Below, in pieces: positions 1-12,441 of a stretch of 64,000 nucleotides of DNA; the stretch's first letter is position 1; each line of letters begins with the position of its first letter. The stretch covers positions 496,001-560,000 of the forward strand of contig JAPNXP010000007.1 of the NCBI GenBank assembly GCA_028753945.1. Direction: 5' to 3'. The translations under genes and the position numbers were made by a program. Origin of the DNA: Hexactinellida sp. DTS-2022. Taxonomy: Eukaryota; Porifera; Hexactinellida. The notes beneath the pieces were generated by a model. The model did no database searches. It worked only from the letters and a program-made list of their open reading frames with translations, and had not been told where the DNA came from.

Positions 1-633
1 AAAATTGTTCCGGGTTATAGAGGACGGATTATGCAGGTTCTACTGTATTACAAACTGAGCTCTATACATCGTATAAGTATTCTATATTAATCTCTTTAAG
101 TAATAGCTTAATTTAATGAGAATGCTTATATAGAGCTGAGCTCTAGTAGAGTTCAGATTTTTTCCCATTCTAAAACCCCAGGCTTACTTTCTAAAGGTCA
201 ATTTCAAATCCTGGGGAAAACTGACCTTTCTCAGTGCCTGAATACACATACTGAAAACTGAACTCTACTAGAGCTGAGCTCTATATAAGTTATTTGTAAT
301 TAATATAGTAGAAACTGGTTAGTACGAACACGGTTAATTAATACGAACACTATTTCATTCCACTGAGTTATATACATCGTATAAGTATTATTACAGTAGA
401 GCCTCTGAACAACGGACACCTTGGGACCGGAACCGTTGTCCGTTATTTAGAGGTTGTCCGCTATTTAGAGGTTGCTTTTCTATTAGACATATGCTAAATA
501 AATAAATCCGTGCCACGAGGGTTGTCCGTTATTTAGAGGTTGTCCGCTATTTGGAGTGTCCGTTATGGGAGGCTCCACTGTATATGTATATTAATTCCTT
601 TAAATATAGTTTAATATAATTGTGTGTATTTAG
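1..633. repeat. OGT intron with two TIR elements
   Basis: No exon seen. 125-290 is an element with long near-palindromic ends (TATAGAGCTGAGCTCTAGTA on the left, mirrored on the right). 393-582 is a CAGT...ACTG element beginning CAGTAGAGCCTCTGAACAAC, with GTCCG-rich interior palindromes. Confidence 0.75.
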
Positions 634-3600
634 GTTATGTGGTTAGGATACCCTGGCACAAGTGGGGCATTATACATGGATTATATAGTTACAGATTGTA
701 TTACCTCTCCAATCGAATTATCCGAACAGTACACAGAAAAGCTAGCTTATATGCCTGATACATTCTTTGTAGGCGATCATAGGTAGGACAGCAATAGGTA
801 ACAATGGAATTACAGTCGACTCCGCTTAATAGAGTCACCTCGGGACCATGTTGCTTTGACCCCATTAAGCGGAGAAATCTATTAACCGGTTGCTCTATTT
901 AGCGGAGTCGACTGTATTGTGTTCAGTTGAGTTCTTATAATATTAGTTATACAGTCAGGTTTGCTTATTGTGAACAATTTTCGTCTGTTTAATAAGAAAT
1001 TTTATTATGAACAAGCCCTATGGTCATGGGCGGCGCGGCCGCACCCCGCACGGGTGATTCACCCGCGGGCCCCTCAATCGATTACAAAGGGGGGCCCCTT
1101 GTTCAGGCCCCACGGGGCCCTGGACAAAGGGGACTAGTAGGTCGATCACCCGGGGCCCCCCAAAAGCCGCGCCGCCTCTGCCTATGGTCCCAATTTAAAA
1201 ACTTACATAGGGTTTGTATTAAGTTGAGTTCACTTATTATGAAGACTCTATATTATGTACACAATTTTTGGTCCCTTGAATGTTCATAATAAAAAACCTT
1301 GACTGTATTTGCAAACATTTATACAAACACTAAACAACAAACAAATACCTGTAAAAATAACAAGTTATTTACACATTATAGAATAAACGATAACAAATAA
1401 TACAAAACTGAATTATATTATAATGAAACTTATATTTCTTACAAGTCATTGGTTCATATTATCTTTCACGAGTCTCTCATGTGACTCTATCACAGAATCA
1501 TAGTTACTGATTAAGCCATTAGATATGTAATATGTCTCATGGAGTTTTGTGTGTCAAAAACGCCCATTTAGTAACACGTGTGGTTATTATATTTCATTAG
1601 TCAATTTTGGGATAATAATAATAATATTTTTATACAGTCGACTCTGTTTAATTGGGTCACTTTGGTCCGTGGATAGTTTGACTCGATTAAGTGGATAATC
1701 TAATTAACCAAAATAAACTATTTTGATGGTATATAACTATTTATTATATACATACATAATACTTATCTGATGCTCTTATAGGAGCGACAGTGGCTCCTAT
1801 ATATCTGCTCTTAAATCTCACAACTTGACTGTATTTATACTTTTCGTTCTACTGTTAACTCTAAATATTTCGTATTACGTAACTTATATTTGTATTATTA
1901 TTGTTCTCGTAAAAATGTCCCATAAAGTGTATCTACTGTATTATGTTCTATAAATAGGTACATGTTCCCTCATTTGCTACAAGAAGGAATTGGAACTGAT
2001 CAAGTTGACGAAATAAAAGTTATTGATTCACAAGCGGGAGTTATACAAATAAACAACAGAATACATTGGCCAATGCATATGTCCGTAGTACAAACAATGT
2101 TACAGAACAACAAAATGATATCTGGAGTCTTACATGTGAGTGTAGGGATTATTTTAGTGGCAATTCAAGGGTAAAAACTTAGTCTATTTTTAATTTAATG
2201 GTTAATAACTGTGTTTATAAAGGAATTACATATACAGTCGACTCCGCTTAATAGAGTCACCTCGGGACCAGGTTGTTTTGACCCGATTAAGCGGGGAAAC
2301 CGATTAACCGGTGGCTCTATTAAGCGGAGTTGACTGTATTACTCCTCACCCTTTCTACTATGAAAAATGGTAGAAGATATTATATTTATAGGATGGAATA
2401 ACAGTTTGACTCAATATATAGTCGGTTAATAGATTTCTCCGCTTAATCGGGTCAAAGTAACCTGGCCCGAGGTGACTCTATTAAGCGGATTATACTATAT
2501 TTATATCTATTTTAGCTGACAACACAGACACTAATTGACCAATCTGCTACTCCCTCTCTCCCTCGGAACCTCCCACTAACGCTGCGCTCTCACTACTCTC
2601 TGCCTGAGAGAGCCGTTATATTCTGTAACTTCAATCAGCTATACAAGATAGACCCGCCCACTCTAAGAGTAAGTTATATTATATCTATACAAGTCGAATA
2701 CTATCTTATACAAGTAGAAAACTAAATTATTTTCTGGAATTTAAAGGTTAATTCCCCAACATGCAACAGCTATAATACAGATTACAATTTCTTAATCTTA
2801 AAAATGAGAAATTTTCAGCGATAATCTGAGCTACAATGCGTTACGTGCGTTAAAATCTCCTAACTTCCTAACCATTTTTTTCTTACTATATTAGTTGATT
2901 TCGCGTTGTTATTTTCTTATATAAATTTCAGAAATGTTATTTCTCCAATAGCTATAATTATCCTTTTGTCTGGAGATTTTTACTAATACTCTAAACTGCT
3001 ATCAAAGTAAACAATAGTATTTATAACCATGGTAATTCGTATTAACCGGAGTCACTAGTATAGGGGTCCCTATTAACAATACTACTATACAATGAGTCTA
3101 CTGTATTTGTATTTGTACTAGTATAGGCTAGGGTAATGACTCCTTAACCGATACTAATGTACATATAGAGTTGGGTTGAGATCCTAAAGAGAGTCCCAGA
3201 CTCGGTTCTCTGGCTGCTCAGATTTCCAGCCGCAGGAGAGTGCAACGTGATGCTGGCCATTCAACAAATGGAATTAGATCCGAACAGAGTTATATTCAGT
3301 AACGTGGCGGCTAAAGAGGAGCACGTGAGGAGAGGCAGGCTAGCGGACATATGTCTGGACACTCCGCTCTGTAACGGACACACCACGAGCATGGATGTGC
3401 TATGGGCAGGTAAGCACTGTACTACTGTACTTAATTAGTGTAGTATACTATTCATATTATACTAGAAAAATCTAAAATTAGAGCTGTGCCGACTGCATTT
3501 TCATTTGGAGGCACTGTAATTAGTGTAGTATACGAGTCATACTATACAAAAATCTTAAATTACAGCTGTGCCAACTGTATTTTCATTTGGAGGCACTATA

Positions 3601-4780
3601 ATTAGTGTAATATGCTAGTCATACTATACAAAAATCTAAAATTATAGCTGTGCCAACTGTATTTTAATTTGGAGGCACTATAATTAGTGTAATATACGAG
3701 TAATACTATACAAAATCTAAAATTACAGCTGTGCCGACTGTATTTTCATTTGGAGGCACTGTAAAGTCATGCTATACTATAAAAATCTAAAATTTGATCT
3801 GTGCCGACTGCATTTTAATTTGGAGGCACTGTAATTAGTGTAATATACGAGTCATACTATACAAAAATCTTAAATTACAGCTGTGCCGACTGTATTTTCA
3901 TTTGGAGACACTATAATTAGTATACCATACGAGTCATACTATACAAAAATCTAAAATTACAGCTGTGCCGACTATATTTTAATTTGGAGGCACTGTATTT
4001 TTCATATTATAGCATTTGAAAATGCAGCTACAGTATAACCTCGTTATAAATACGAACACAGTCCCCTTCAGAGCTTTTTCAATACAAATGACACCGGTTA
4101 ATAAGAATTCCGGATAAAGCGAACGCATTTTGACGGTCCCCCGGTGTCCATACTAACGAGGTTCTACTGTAATGTCATTAATGTGTGTGTAGGTATTCCT
4201 GTGATTACAATGAAGATGGAAACACTGGCCTCACGAGTGGCTTCTTCCCAACTGACAGCTTTCGGATTTCCAGAATTAATCGCAAACAGCAGAGAGGAGT
4301 ATATCGATATAGCAGTTAAATACGCTAGGGACCCTAGCTTGTGAGTTAAAGTTAATATCAGTTAAGGAGTCAAGTTTAGTTGATTCGTATAAACGTTAAT
4401 AATAAGTAGTAATACTAGTAAACAACAACAACAACAACAATGATACAATAATAACAATTTGAACCCAATAATAATACAACAACAACAACAACGCAATAAT
4501 ATAACAAAATAACAAATTTCACAAAATATATTTTATTTAAAATTTATATAAATTTCGTTGATTTAAAAACTAACATATTTCAAATATTACATTTTGTTAT
4601 TTAAAACTAACATACAATTCTATTTATAGACTCACTCAACTGAAGTCTCGCATCAAGGAAGCCAGAATGGAATCTCCTCTCTTCGATACCGAACTGTACA
4701 CAAAGAATTTAGAGAATCTTTATCAGAAAATGTGGAATAAGTACGCGAATGGAGAATCGCCTGATCACATATTGAAATAG
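634..4780 (+). CDS. OGT: O-GlcNAc transferase (UDP-GlcNAc:protein O-beta-GlcNAc transferase), 3' part
   Basis: Transfers GlcNAc from UDP-GlcNAc to Ser/Thr of nuclear and cytosolic proteins. Only the C-terminal catalytic half is in the window; the TPR repeats and earlier exons lie upstream of base 1. Six exons with matching phases: 634-782, 1958-2135, 2516-2668, 3169-3409, 4193-4340, 4630-4780 (stop TAG). The conceptual protein shows the family's catalytic landmarks: [84 protein letters not shown], and a C-terminal ESPLF...MWNKYANG tail. The exon-2 linker is much shorter than in vertebrates. Introns carry MITEs and an 82-bp tandem array (3455-4005). Identity is very secure; exon borders were placed by eye. 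Confidence 0.96.
783..1957. repeat. OGT intron packed with MITEs
   Basis: 813-916: element with ends ACAGTCGACTCCGCTTAA and mirror. 951-1307: element with ends CAGTCAGGTTTGCTTATTGT, interrupted by the hAT insertion at 1025-1180. 1634-1720: truncated copy of the first family. Confidence 0.8.
1025..1180. mobile_element. GC-rich non-autonomous hAT element
   Basis: 156 bp, strongly GC-rich in an AT-rich region. Imperfect 15-bp inverted ends (CATGGGCGGCGCGGC and the complement of CAGAGGCGGCGCGGC). Perfect 8-bp flanking duplication CCTATGGT at 1017-1024 and 1181-1188. Inserted inside a CAGTCAGGT-type MITE. Confidence 0.85.
2136..2515. repeat. OGT intron with two CGACTCCGCTTAA-type MITEs
   Basis: 2234-2340 is a full copy with TA-flanked ACAGTCGACTCCGCTTAA ends. 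2400-2505 is a diverged copy. Confidence 0.8.
3455..4005. repeat. 82-bp tandem array (about seven units) in OGT intron
   Basis: CTGTGCCGAC recurs at about 3484, 3565, 3648, 3729, 3798, 3881 and 3963. Each unit holds AAAATCTAAAATTACAGCTG and TTTGGAGGCACTGTAATTAG. The same core occurs as dispersed foldback elements elsewhere in the window. Confidence 0.9.
4031..4173. repeat. CCTCGTTA-type MITE ending ~20 bp before an OGT exon
   Basis: Begins CAGTATAACCTCGTTATAAA and ends ACTAACGAGGTTCTACTGTA; the exon acceptor is at 4191-4192. Confidence 0.8.
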
Positions 4781-5708
4781 TTCCGCTAAATATTATCTTA
4801 AACTGAAAATTTTTATTTCTCCCTCCTTTCTATCCTATTTTAATGCATCCTTCCCGTACTACGTATTGTTAATACAATACAGTATAATTATTGTGCTATC
4901 GTTTGAAATCAAATGGAATACAAACGAGTCTCTTTTGGGGATTTTTGACATTTTGTTTCAACTCAAAAGTCAAAAAGGGGTTTATAGTAAGAAATGAAGA
5001 TTTGGAATTACAGTAGAACCTCGTTAGTACGAACACCAGGGGACCGTCAAAATGCGTTCGCCTTATCAGGAATTCGCATTAACCAATATAATTTGTATTG
5101 AAAATTCTTTGAAGGGGACTGAAATAGTGTTTGTATTAACGAGGTTTTACTGAATTAAATTATTGCCTATAGAATGCCAGATGATTAAAGAACACAGTTT
5201 AATTTCAAGATTAAGTTATTAGGAACATAGGAGATTTTATGAGAACTTTTAAGAGTAATAAACTTTATAATAATAAACTTTAGGGAGATATAAACTAGGT
5301 GCCATAACAAAAACAGCTACATTAAATTAATCAAATTATAACGCCATTAGATTATATAAAAATACAGTAGAACCTGTCTATAACGGCACTTAGAATAGGT
5401 TCTCGCATGACAAAAAATCTAAAATTACAGCTGTGCCGACAGCATGTCCTTTGGAGGCACTACAGTTTACTATAATCAACCTGTGTATAGCGGTCACCTG
5501 TATATAACGGCCATTTTAACCAGTACTTTGTGTGACAGTTATTAACAGGTTATACTATAGTAACATTCCAATTTAAATTGCTTTCTAAAAAAGCCGCGTT
5601 AATTTAAGCGCCATTAATAATCAGAATGAATTGCTAAAATTGCTACAATAATAGAATAGAAAAGCAAATAATTAATAATAAACAGTGAAAGAGCGAATAA
5701 CAACAATT
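4781..5708. repeat. OGT / propeller-gene convergent intergenic region with MITEs
   Basis: No gene seen. 5010-5152 is a CAGTAGAACCTCGTTAGTAC element. 5364-5562 is a CAGTAGAACCTGTCTATAAC element carrying a nested copy of the CTGTGCCGACAGCATG repeat at ~5405-5463. Confidence 0.75.
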
Positions 5709-8700
5709 CTAAAATGATTTATTTTCTATCAGCGGTAGAAATGTTTGTGTGTGAGTTTCATTAAAAGCGATTAAACTGAGTTTAGGATGCTTTGGACTTG
5801 TAGATACATTTTCAAAACTAACTGTTTGACTGTTTGTATATCTCTCTCTAATTTCTGAATTTGATAATCGTTTGGAAATAGGTTTATGTATTAATTTCCT
5901 GAATCGAAGAGTGATGAAAGAAGAATTTAACATTTTATTAAGGTCACAGCAACATATGTATATGTTCATATGAATTAATTCTGTTTGTGAATTAGTCTCG
6001 ATTGGTTGTACAAACATATCTGTTATTTCACCATCACCACAATTTGTTGAGGCCGTATATTCCCAATTATTATCGATTCCATCTTCATTTCTGTATACAA
6101 TAACATGCCCGCCTTTTGTAGCCAAAAATATGAAATTTTGACAAACAAATACGCAAGTTATTTTTGTATCATCTTTGTAACTCAGTTCTTTCGAAAGATT
6201 ACTAAATAGAAATAAAGTTATTTATAAATAGTTATTACCGTAGAAAACTCAAAATATATTATTGAACCATGGATATCTAAATACAGTCAACTCCGCTTAA
6301 TAGAGCCACCTCGGGACCAGGTTGTTTTGACCCGATTAAGCGGAAAAACCGATTAACCGAATATATTGTAAGCCAAACTGTAATTCTGTCCTATAAATCC
6401 TGTTAAATTTTGACCCGATTAAGCGGAGAAACCGATTAACCGGTGGCTCTATTAAGCGGAGTTGACTGTATATAATAAAACGATTTCCAAAATTTATACA
6501 ATATAACCTCGTTAATGCGAAATATGGATAAGGAGTACATATCTTGACGGATGTATATTAACGAGGTTCTACTATATTTCCCTCCCACAACTTTACATCT
6601 ACGTATGTAAATGATAGACAACAAAAACAAACACCTATGTGTATCTAAATAAAATAATAAACAATTTTGTAAGATCCAAGTATAAACTATCCCATTCACT
6701 ACGCAAAAATAGTTTATGACTCAATTAGAAATTCAGAAATTATTATCTAAATACCAATTACATATTACCCTAAATGCAGAAATACAATAGAGATTGTATC
6801 ATAGCGATGCTACTGGTTAAATGGAATTTGTAATGTGATTATAATTAACTTCCCACTGACTACAAAACCCAGTAAGAAACGCAAAAGCGACAAAGGAATG
6901 TTAAACTGGAACTAAAGAGTTAATAAATAAATATTTATTTAAGACTTACCAAAGAGAAATACAGCTTTTCCGCAATAAGCTTATAGAATCCCAGAGAATA
7001 ACATAAGGCGTGTGAGCAAATGAAGTCCAGATTCCGGCTTCTGATTGGACAATACTGCTTATATAGCTATTTGACGGGAGCTCAATATCTATTTTTAAAC
7101 TCTTGTGATCTTTATAACCAGTGTCACTAAAGAGTGTTATAATATTAATACACAGTCAGGTTCTTTTATAGGTCAGGTCTGCTTAATGTGAACAGTTTTT
7201 CGTCTGCTTAATATGAATTTTTTATGATGAACAAACCCTAAGGTCCCAAATTAAAAACTTACAAACGGTTTGTATTAAGTTGAGTTATCTTATTATGAAG
7301 TCTCTTTATTATTAACACAATTTTTGGTCCCTTGAATGTTCATAATAAAAGTACCTGACTGTATTATGGAAAAATTGTGTTCATAAATAGAGACTTCATA
7401 ATAAGCGAACTCAACTTAATACAAACCCTATGTAAGATATTAATTTGGGACCATAGGGCTTGTTCATAATAAAGTGTTTAATATTAAGCAGACGGAAATA
7501 TGTTCACATTAACCAGACTATAAAAGATATTTAATTCAGTAGTTCGTTTTGTATGGTAAGATATAAATATTCAAAATAAATACCATTTCTGAATTGAATT
7601 GCCAAAACCAAATATTAAATCGTATCTTATTGAATTAAGTTATTTAAGGTTGCTCTGTATTGATATTTAGGCATATATGGTGAATCTCAGAATTGCATAA
7701 TTTACTACTAGGAATACTCTAGATGATGTAGAGATTGACTTCTATGATTTTTTTTCTTCTTAATTTTCAATAAATGATGGTGTTTTTTAATAAAATATGA
7801 CGCAATCTCCCAAATATGGAAATTTTTCAAAATTGTTGAATCTTTTTGAAATTTTCAACATATTATTAGAAGACTATTTCTTCGCAGTAATAGTCTTTAT
7901 TTTAATTATTTTGCAGAAGAAACGATCCTAATACGTCATTTCTAAATTCGAATTTTTTTCCAAAAAGACACTTTGGGCATAAAAATCTAAAAAATTTAAT
8001 TTTTATCCTAGGAAGTCAAACTTTTTTTTAAAATGCTCAGTATATGTAGGCGCATGTTTTCAATCGCGGTTGTAAGGGCATTATAATACAAAAAAATTGA
8101 ATTAGTAAACTTTTAATGCAAAAAAGTGGGATTTTTTTGACCAATTTCACAAAAATGACAATAACATAGAGTAGATTAAAGAAAAAGCACATTTAGGTCT
8201 GATTGAAAACATTGAGTATTGACTCAGGTATAATTTATAATTGACATGTTTCGGGCTAAAAACTAAAATAAAAATTTTATGTAATTCTTTGGCTAGTATG
8301 GATTAGGCCTATATTGACATTGTCTAGTTCATAACTAAGGATATATACATAGTAGAACTCTAATATTTTCAGGGATATCTTAGATATATTAGTACTATCC
8401 AAAAACGCAATAAAAACATTAGGTCGTCGGGTGTCAAAATATCAGTACAGAGCACCCTTAACTCGTATTATTCTATTGTGTGTATTATATAGAAATGTGA
8501 CCGTATATTAATCTATTAGGAAATTTAATTTATTAGGAATCTATTGGGAAATTATTAGAAATTAGGAAATATAATTTATTCCTAATTAGGTTATCCTACA
8601 TTTTTCATTCATTTCATACAATACCATCTATCAGATTATATATTGTATAGGAATCTATATAATCAATATACAGGAATTGTAGACGTTTAATACGTTTAAA

Positions 8701-11006
8701 TAACCACAAACAAATGGTTTTAAATAATCAGACTCTCGTTAATAGGAACACGGATAAGGCGAAATATCGGTTAAGGAGTACAAGGTTAATTCCCCTAGCC
8801 TATACAAATGCATGCAAGTGACTCCGGTTAATACGAATTCCGGATAATACGAACTTATTAAGACGGTCCCCTGGTGTTCCTTTAACGTTAATCAGTGTAT
8901 TTCGTCAGTAACACCAATTTTGATTTCATTGAGCCAATGATTGGTACACAATTACAGCTATACCCAAATTGTGTCTACGTTTTATATTTAATTAAATGCT
9001 AATACGTAATTACGTACATTTACACGTATAGCCCATGTAATTATATTTATAACATGATTAAAACGATAAATAATTCCATTCTAATGATGTATTATTGTAT
9101 CAGATAAGTATCATAGAACATTCTAGAATATAACATTATATACGAAGGGCATTGCGATATCCAATATAATTATAACAAATAGAGATTCAACTAAATTTAG
9201 AAATCATGAGATTAAAAAAGAAATTTAATATCACAGTTAAGCATTAATTCTGGGAAAATATACTAGATTGTATTAATTAAATATTAATTAACTACAGTAG
9301 ACTCTCGTTAATAGGAACACGGGTAAAGGAAATATCGGTTAAGGAGTACAAGGTTTAATTCCCCTAGCCTCTACAAATGCATGTAAATTACTCCGGTTAA
9401 TACGAACAAATTTCGACGGTCCCCTGGTATTCCTATTAACGAGAATCTACTGTGATTTACGCCCAAATATCAAAAGAATTTCTTACCTCTGTTTAATAAC
9501 TTTAACTTGAGTTGTTAATCCGACCAGAATAAATTCAGTTTGCTGTTGGTAAGCCAAACAGTGTATTTCTATATCAGACATTGTTTTAACCAAATAGATG
9601 TATTTCTATAGGAATAAATACCAATGATACATTAATATTGTTAGGGAAGTTATACGCCTTTAAAACAACCACAATGATTATAATTGAACTTACATTCGCT
9701 CTTTCCATTGGGTTAATTCCACCAGTCGAACTGGCAATCCCAGAGAATTCCAGAAGGCAACCAGATTCCAAAGCAACATACACGTATCTAACCATACAAA
9801 CATCCGCTTTATTAACCAATGGTTTTACAGGCTTTACGCATATAGCAGTAATAGGCTTAATTAGCTGTACAATACGATGTGAAATAACTGTCATATCTTC
9901 TGGATATAAAGATAGAATGTGTAGACAACCAGTGTCTGTGCCTATCCAAACCTGGCTGTCTCCCAATAGGCAACATGCTGTTATCTATAAATAGAATTGT
10001 GTGAGAATAACAGAGGTTGTTAAATAGGAAAGTATAAATTTTGCAAAGTTCGTATTTTTAGTGGGAAAATGTAATATAGTCGACTCCGCTTAAAAGTATA
10101 CATTTGAAATGTTCGTATTTTTAGTGGGAAATGTAATATAGTCGACTCCGCTTAATAGAGCCACTGGTTAATAGATTTTCCCGCTTAATCGGGTCAAAGG
10201 TGACTATTAAGTGGAGTCGATTGTAATCTTATAAAGGTGTCGTACAAACGTTATATAACGCTTCCAATAAGGGGGGTTAACAGACCATACTTTTGTATTA
10301 GAAAATGGTCATAAAAAGCGTGACATAGAGAGGGTGTCTAATTTTCTGGAAATTTGCGTTATGTTAATTAACTTAAGTTTTAATAATACAAACCTATTTT
10401 TAGCAAATAGTACTGCACTAATATTTTATGCGGGAAAAAATGAATTTATAAATTAAATAGTTACTAAATGTAAAATGTTATACACTATTCAAAAATGATA
10501 CAAAACGAACTAGACAGATAATCCAGTGTAAATAAACATAAATTTGTTGTTATTTACAAAGCAAATACTCAAATAATATTTACCTTTGCGTCTGTCAGAA
10601 GTTGAAAATTTCTGAGATGTGCTTTTGGAAGAGGAATAGCAAACTGTTCCACATGTTGAGTTATACTACACAAACCAATCCCTTCAAAATTGACACCAAA
10701 AAATCTCAATTTTTCAATCTCATCGTTTATACATTCGCCCGTTGATTCATAACTGGCGCCTAAACCTATGGAATGCGGTGATAATGGCGTCAAAGAAAGC
10801 GGGGTCAATAAATCGAGGAGACTACTTGAGTTTGAAAAAGTTTCCGGCGACGAAAATAGTAGACTTTCACGGCCTTTCACACCTTTTTGTTTGTTTGAAA
10901 ATATTTCAACAGGTGTTAAAATTGCTCTTGTAAAATTGGGAAGTTTTATTTCCTCACAATTATCAATTAATTCAGTTTCAAGTTTGAAATAGAATCTTGC
11001 AGCCAT
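5709..11006 (-). CDS. Beta-propeller (WD40-like) protein, 500 aa, five exons
   Basis: Function not recognised. Exons on the minus strand: 11006-10584, 9984-9694, 9605-9487, 7126-6950, 6201-5709. All junctions are GT-AG with compatible phases, giving one 1503-bp reading frame. The first 140 residues are not repeat-like. Propeller-type strands follow: VWIGTDTGCLHIL, YVYVALESGCLLEFSG, GIWTSFAHTPYVILWD and FIFLATKGGHVIVYRN. The VWIGT and GIWTSF phrases recall the C-terminal propellers of ARHGEF10/17, LRRK and JIP3/4-type proteins, but no GEF or kinase domain is present. The start ATGGCTGC is the first ATG of the first exon; a missing upstream exon cannot be excluded. It converges tail-to-tail with OGT. 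Intron 3 (7127-9486) is 2.36 kb, AT-rich, and holds MITEs. Confidence 0.8.
6282..6577. repeat. Two MITEs in propeller-gene intron 4
   Basis: 6282-6471 is a CAACTCCGCTTAATAGAGCC element with an expanded middle. 6499-6577 is a short CCTCGTTAATGCGAA element. Confidence 0.75.
7127..9486. repeat. Long AT-rich intron of the propeller gene
   Basis: 7151-7365 and 7368-7525 are two inverted CAGTCAGGTTCTTTTATTAT-type elements. ~8725-8910 and 9292-9455 are ACTCTCGTTAATAGGAACAC elements. I see nothing recognisable in 7530-8720. Confidence 0.7.
10070..10370. repeat. Repeats in propeller-gene intron 1
   Basis: CGACTCCGCTTAA element with a partly duplicated left end at 10070-10230. It is followed by a copy of the GACATAG(G)GAGGGTGTC repeat (10245-10370), which recurs at 11760-11850, 12140-12300, 14275-14430 and 31255-31555. 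Confidence 0.65.
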
Positions 11007-11330
11007 TTTATTTATTGTGTGTATAAGGGATTATGAATTGAATGTTATTTATATAGCTTTTATTATGGCCGGATTCACATGACTGATTTTAAGTTAATTA
11101 TAAATATAACTTATGGTATCCCGAGGATTTGCATTGGATATAATATTACGTCATATTTAAATAAAGTCCACAATTACATGATTTAGAATTGGGCCAACGT
11201 TTGAATTGATGTTTTGTAAGGTTATTTATCATACTATTTATTTTAATTGGATCAAAATTTCAGGCACGGTCATATTACAAGAAAATAGTCCCTCATAAGT
11301 CATAACAAATAAATAGGTTCACGAATACAG

Positions 11331-11690
11331 TGGAAACCTGTTTTTTCTAACCAATTATTTGCATGGAAATTAAGTAAGAAAATCCAATAGTTAGAATTAA
11401 CCGATTGACAATAAAACAAAATTGGAATTTCTTGCACATTTAGACTAAATAATTACAGTCAGGTCTGTTTATTGTGAACAGTTTTTCGTCTGCTTAATTA
11501 CTACAAACTCTATGTAAGATGTTAAATTGGGACCATAGGGCTTATTCATAATAAAAAGTTCTTCATATTAAGTGGAGTTCGCTTATTATGATGTATCTCT
11601 ATTATGAACACAATTTTTGGTCCCTTCAATGTTCATAATAAAAGAACCTGACTGAAGTTAGAAAAAAAACAGTGTTAGAAAAAACGGTTT
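11331..11690. repeat. Nested MITE pair
   Basis: An element starting CAGTGGAAACCTGTTTTTTC and ending with its complement near 11690. It is split by a CAGTCAGGTCTGTTTATTGT element at about 11456-11656. Confidence 0.7.
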
Positions 11691-12441
11691 CGACTGACCA
11701 TTTTAATACATTGTTAGAAAAAACGGTTTCGACTGATCATTTTAAATACCTATTCACATTTGGACCGTTCAAACGTTTAGTAACGCAAAATTCCCGAAAA
11801 TTAAAGACCCCTCCCTATGTCACGTTTTTTTACCATTTTGTAATACAATAGGAATTATAGGAAGGTCTGCAAAATCCCAATTTATGTATTGATGCCTATT
11901 ACTATGTTTATTTCTTTTATTCAGCTAACCATGATAATATCAGGAATAAAATAACAATAAGTTAGCTGATACGTATTATTGTGGGAGATTTTGTGGCATC
12001 TATAGACTAGAAAAATTGATTAGAAATGAAGTAGTGTATCATAAAGGACAATTAAATTGGTTCTAATCTCCCTTAGCTTACTTCTAGTGAGATGTTAATT
12101 TGTTAAAAATGTCAAGAAATTCTCACAAATCTCTATAAAGGGCAGTTTAAACGTTCCGTAACTTAAAATTCCCGAAAATTAGACACCCCCCTCCCTATGT
12201 CACACTCTTTTTTTAACCATTTTGTGATACAATAGGATGGTCTGTCACACATTGGTTACTAACCCTCCCCTTGGAAATATTACTTACGTTTGAACGGCCA
12301 TTTTCCCTATTTATCTCCAAAATTTGTAGAATCTTAAATCACAGTCAGAGAAAATTTTAATAAATTACTTACTGATAGTGATACGTTATAATTATTGTGG
12401 GAGATTTAGTGGTATCTAGAGACTTATAAATTTATTAGAAA

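Noticed and set aside
1020..1289. 89-codon open frame
   Set aside because: Crosses the GC-rich hAT and its host MITE; no domain.
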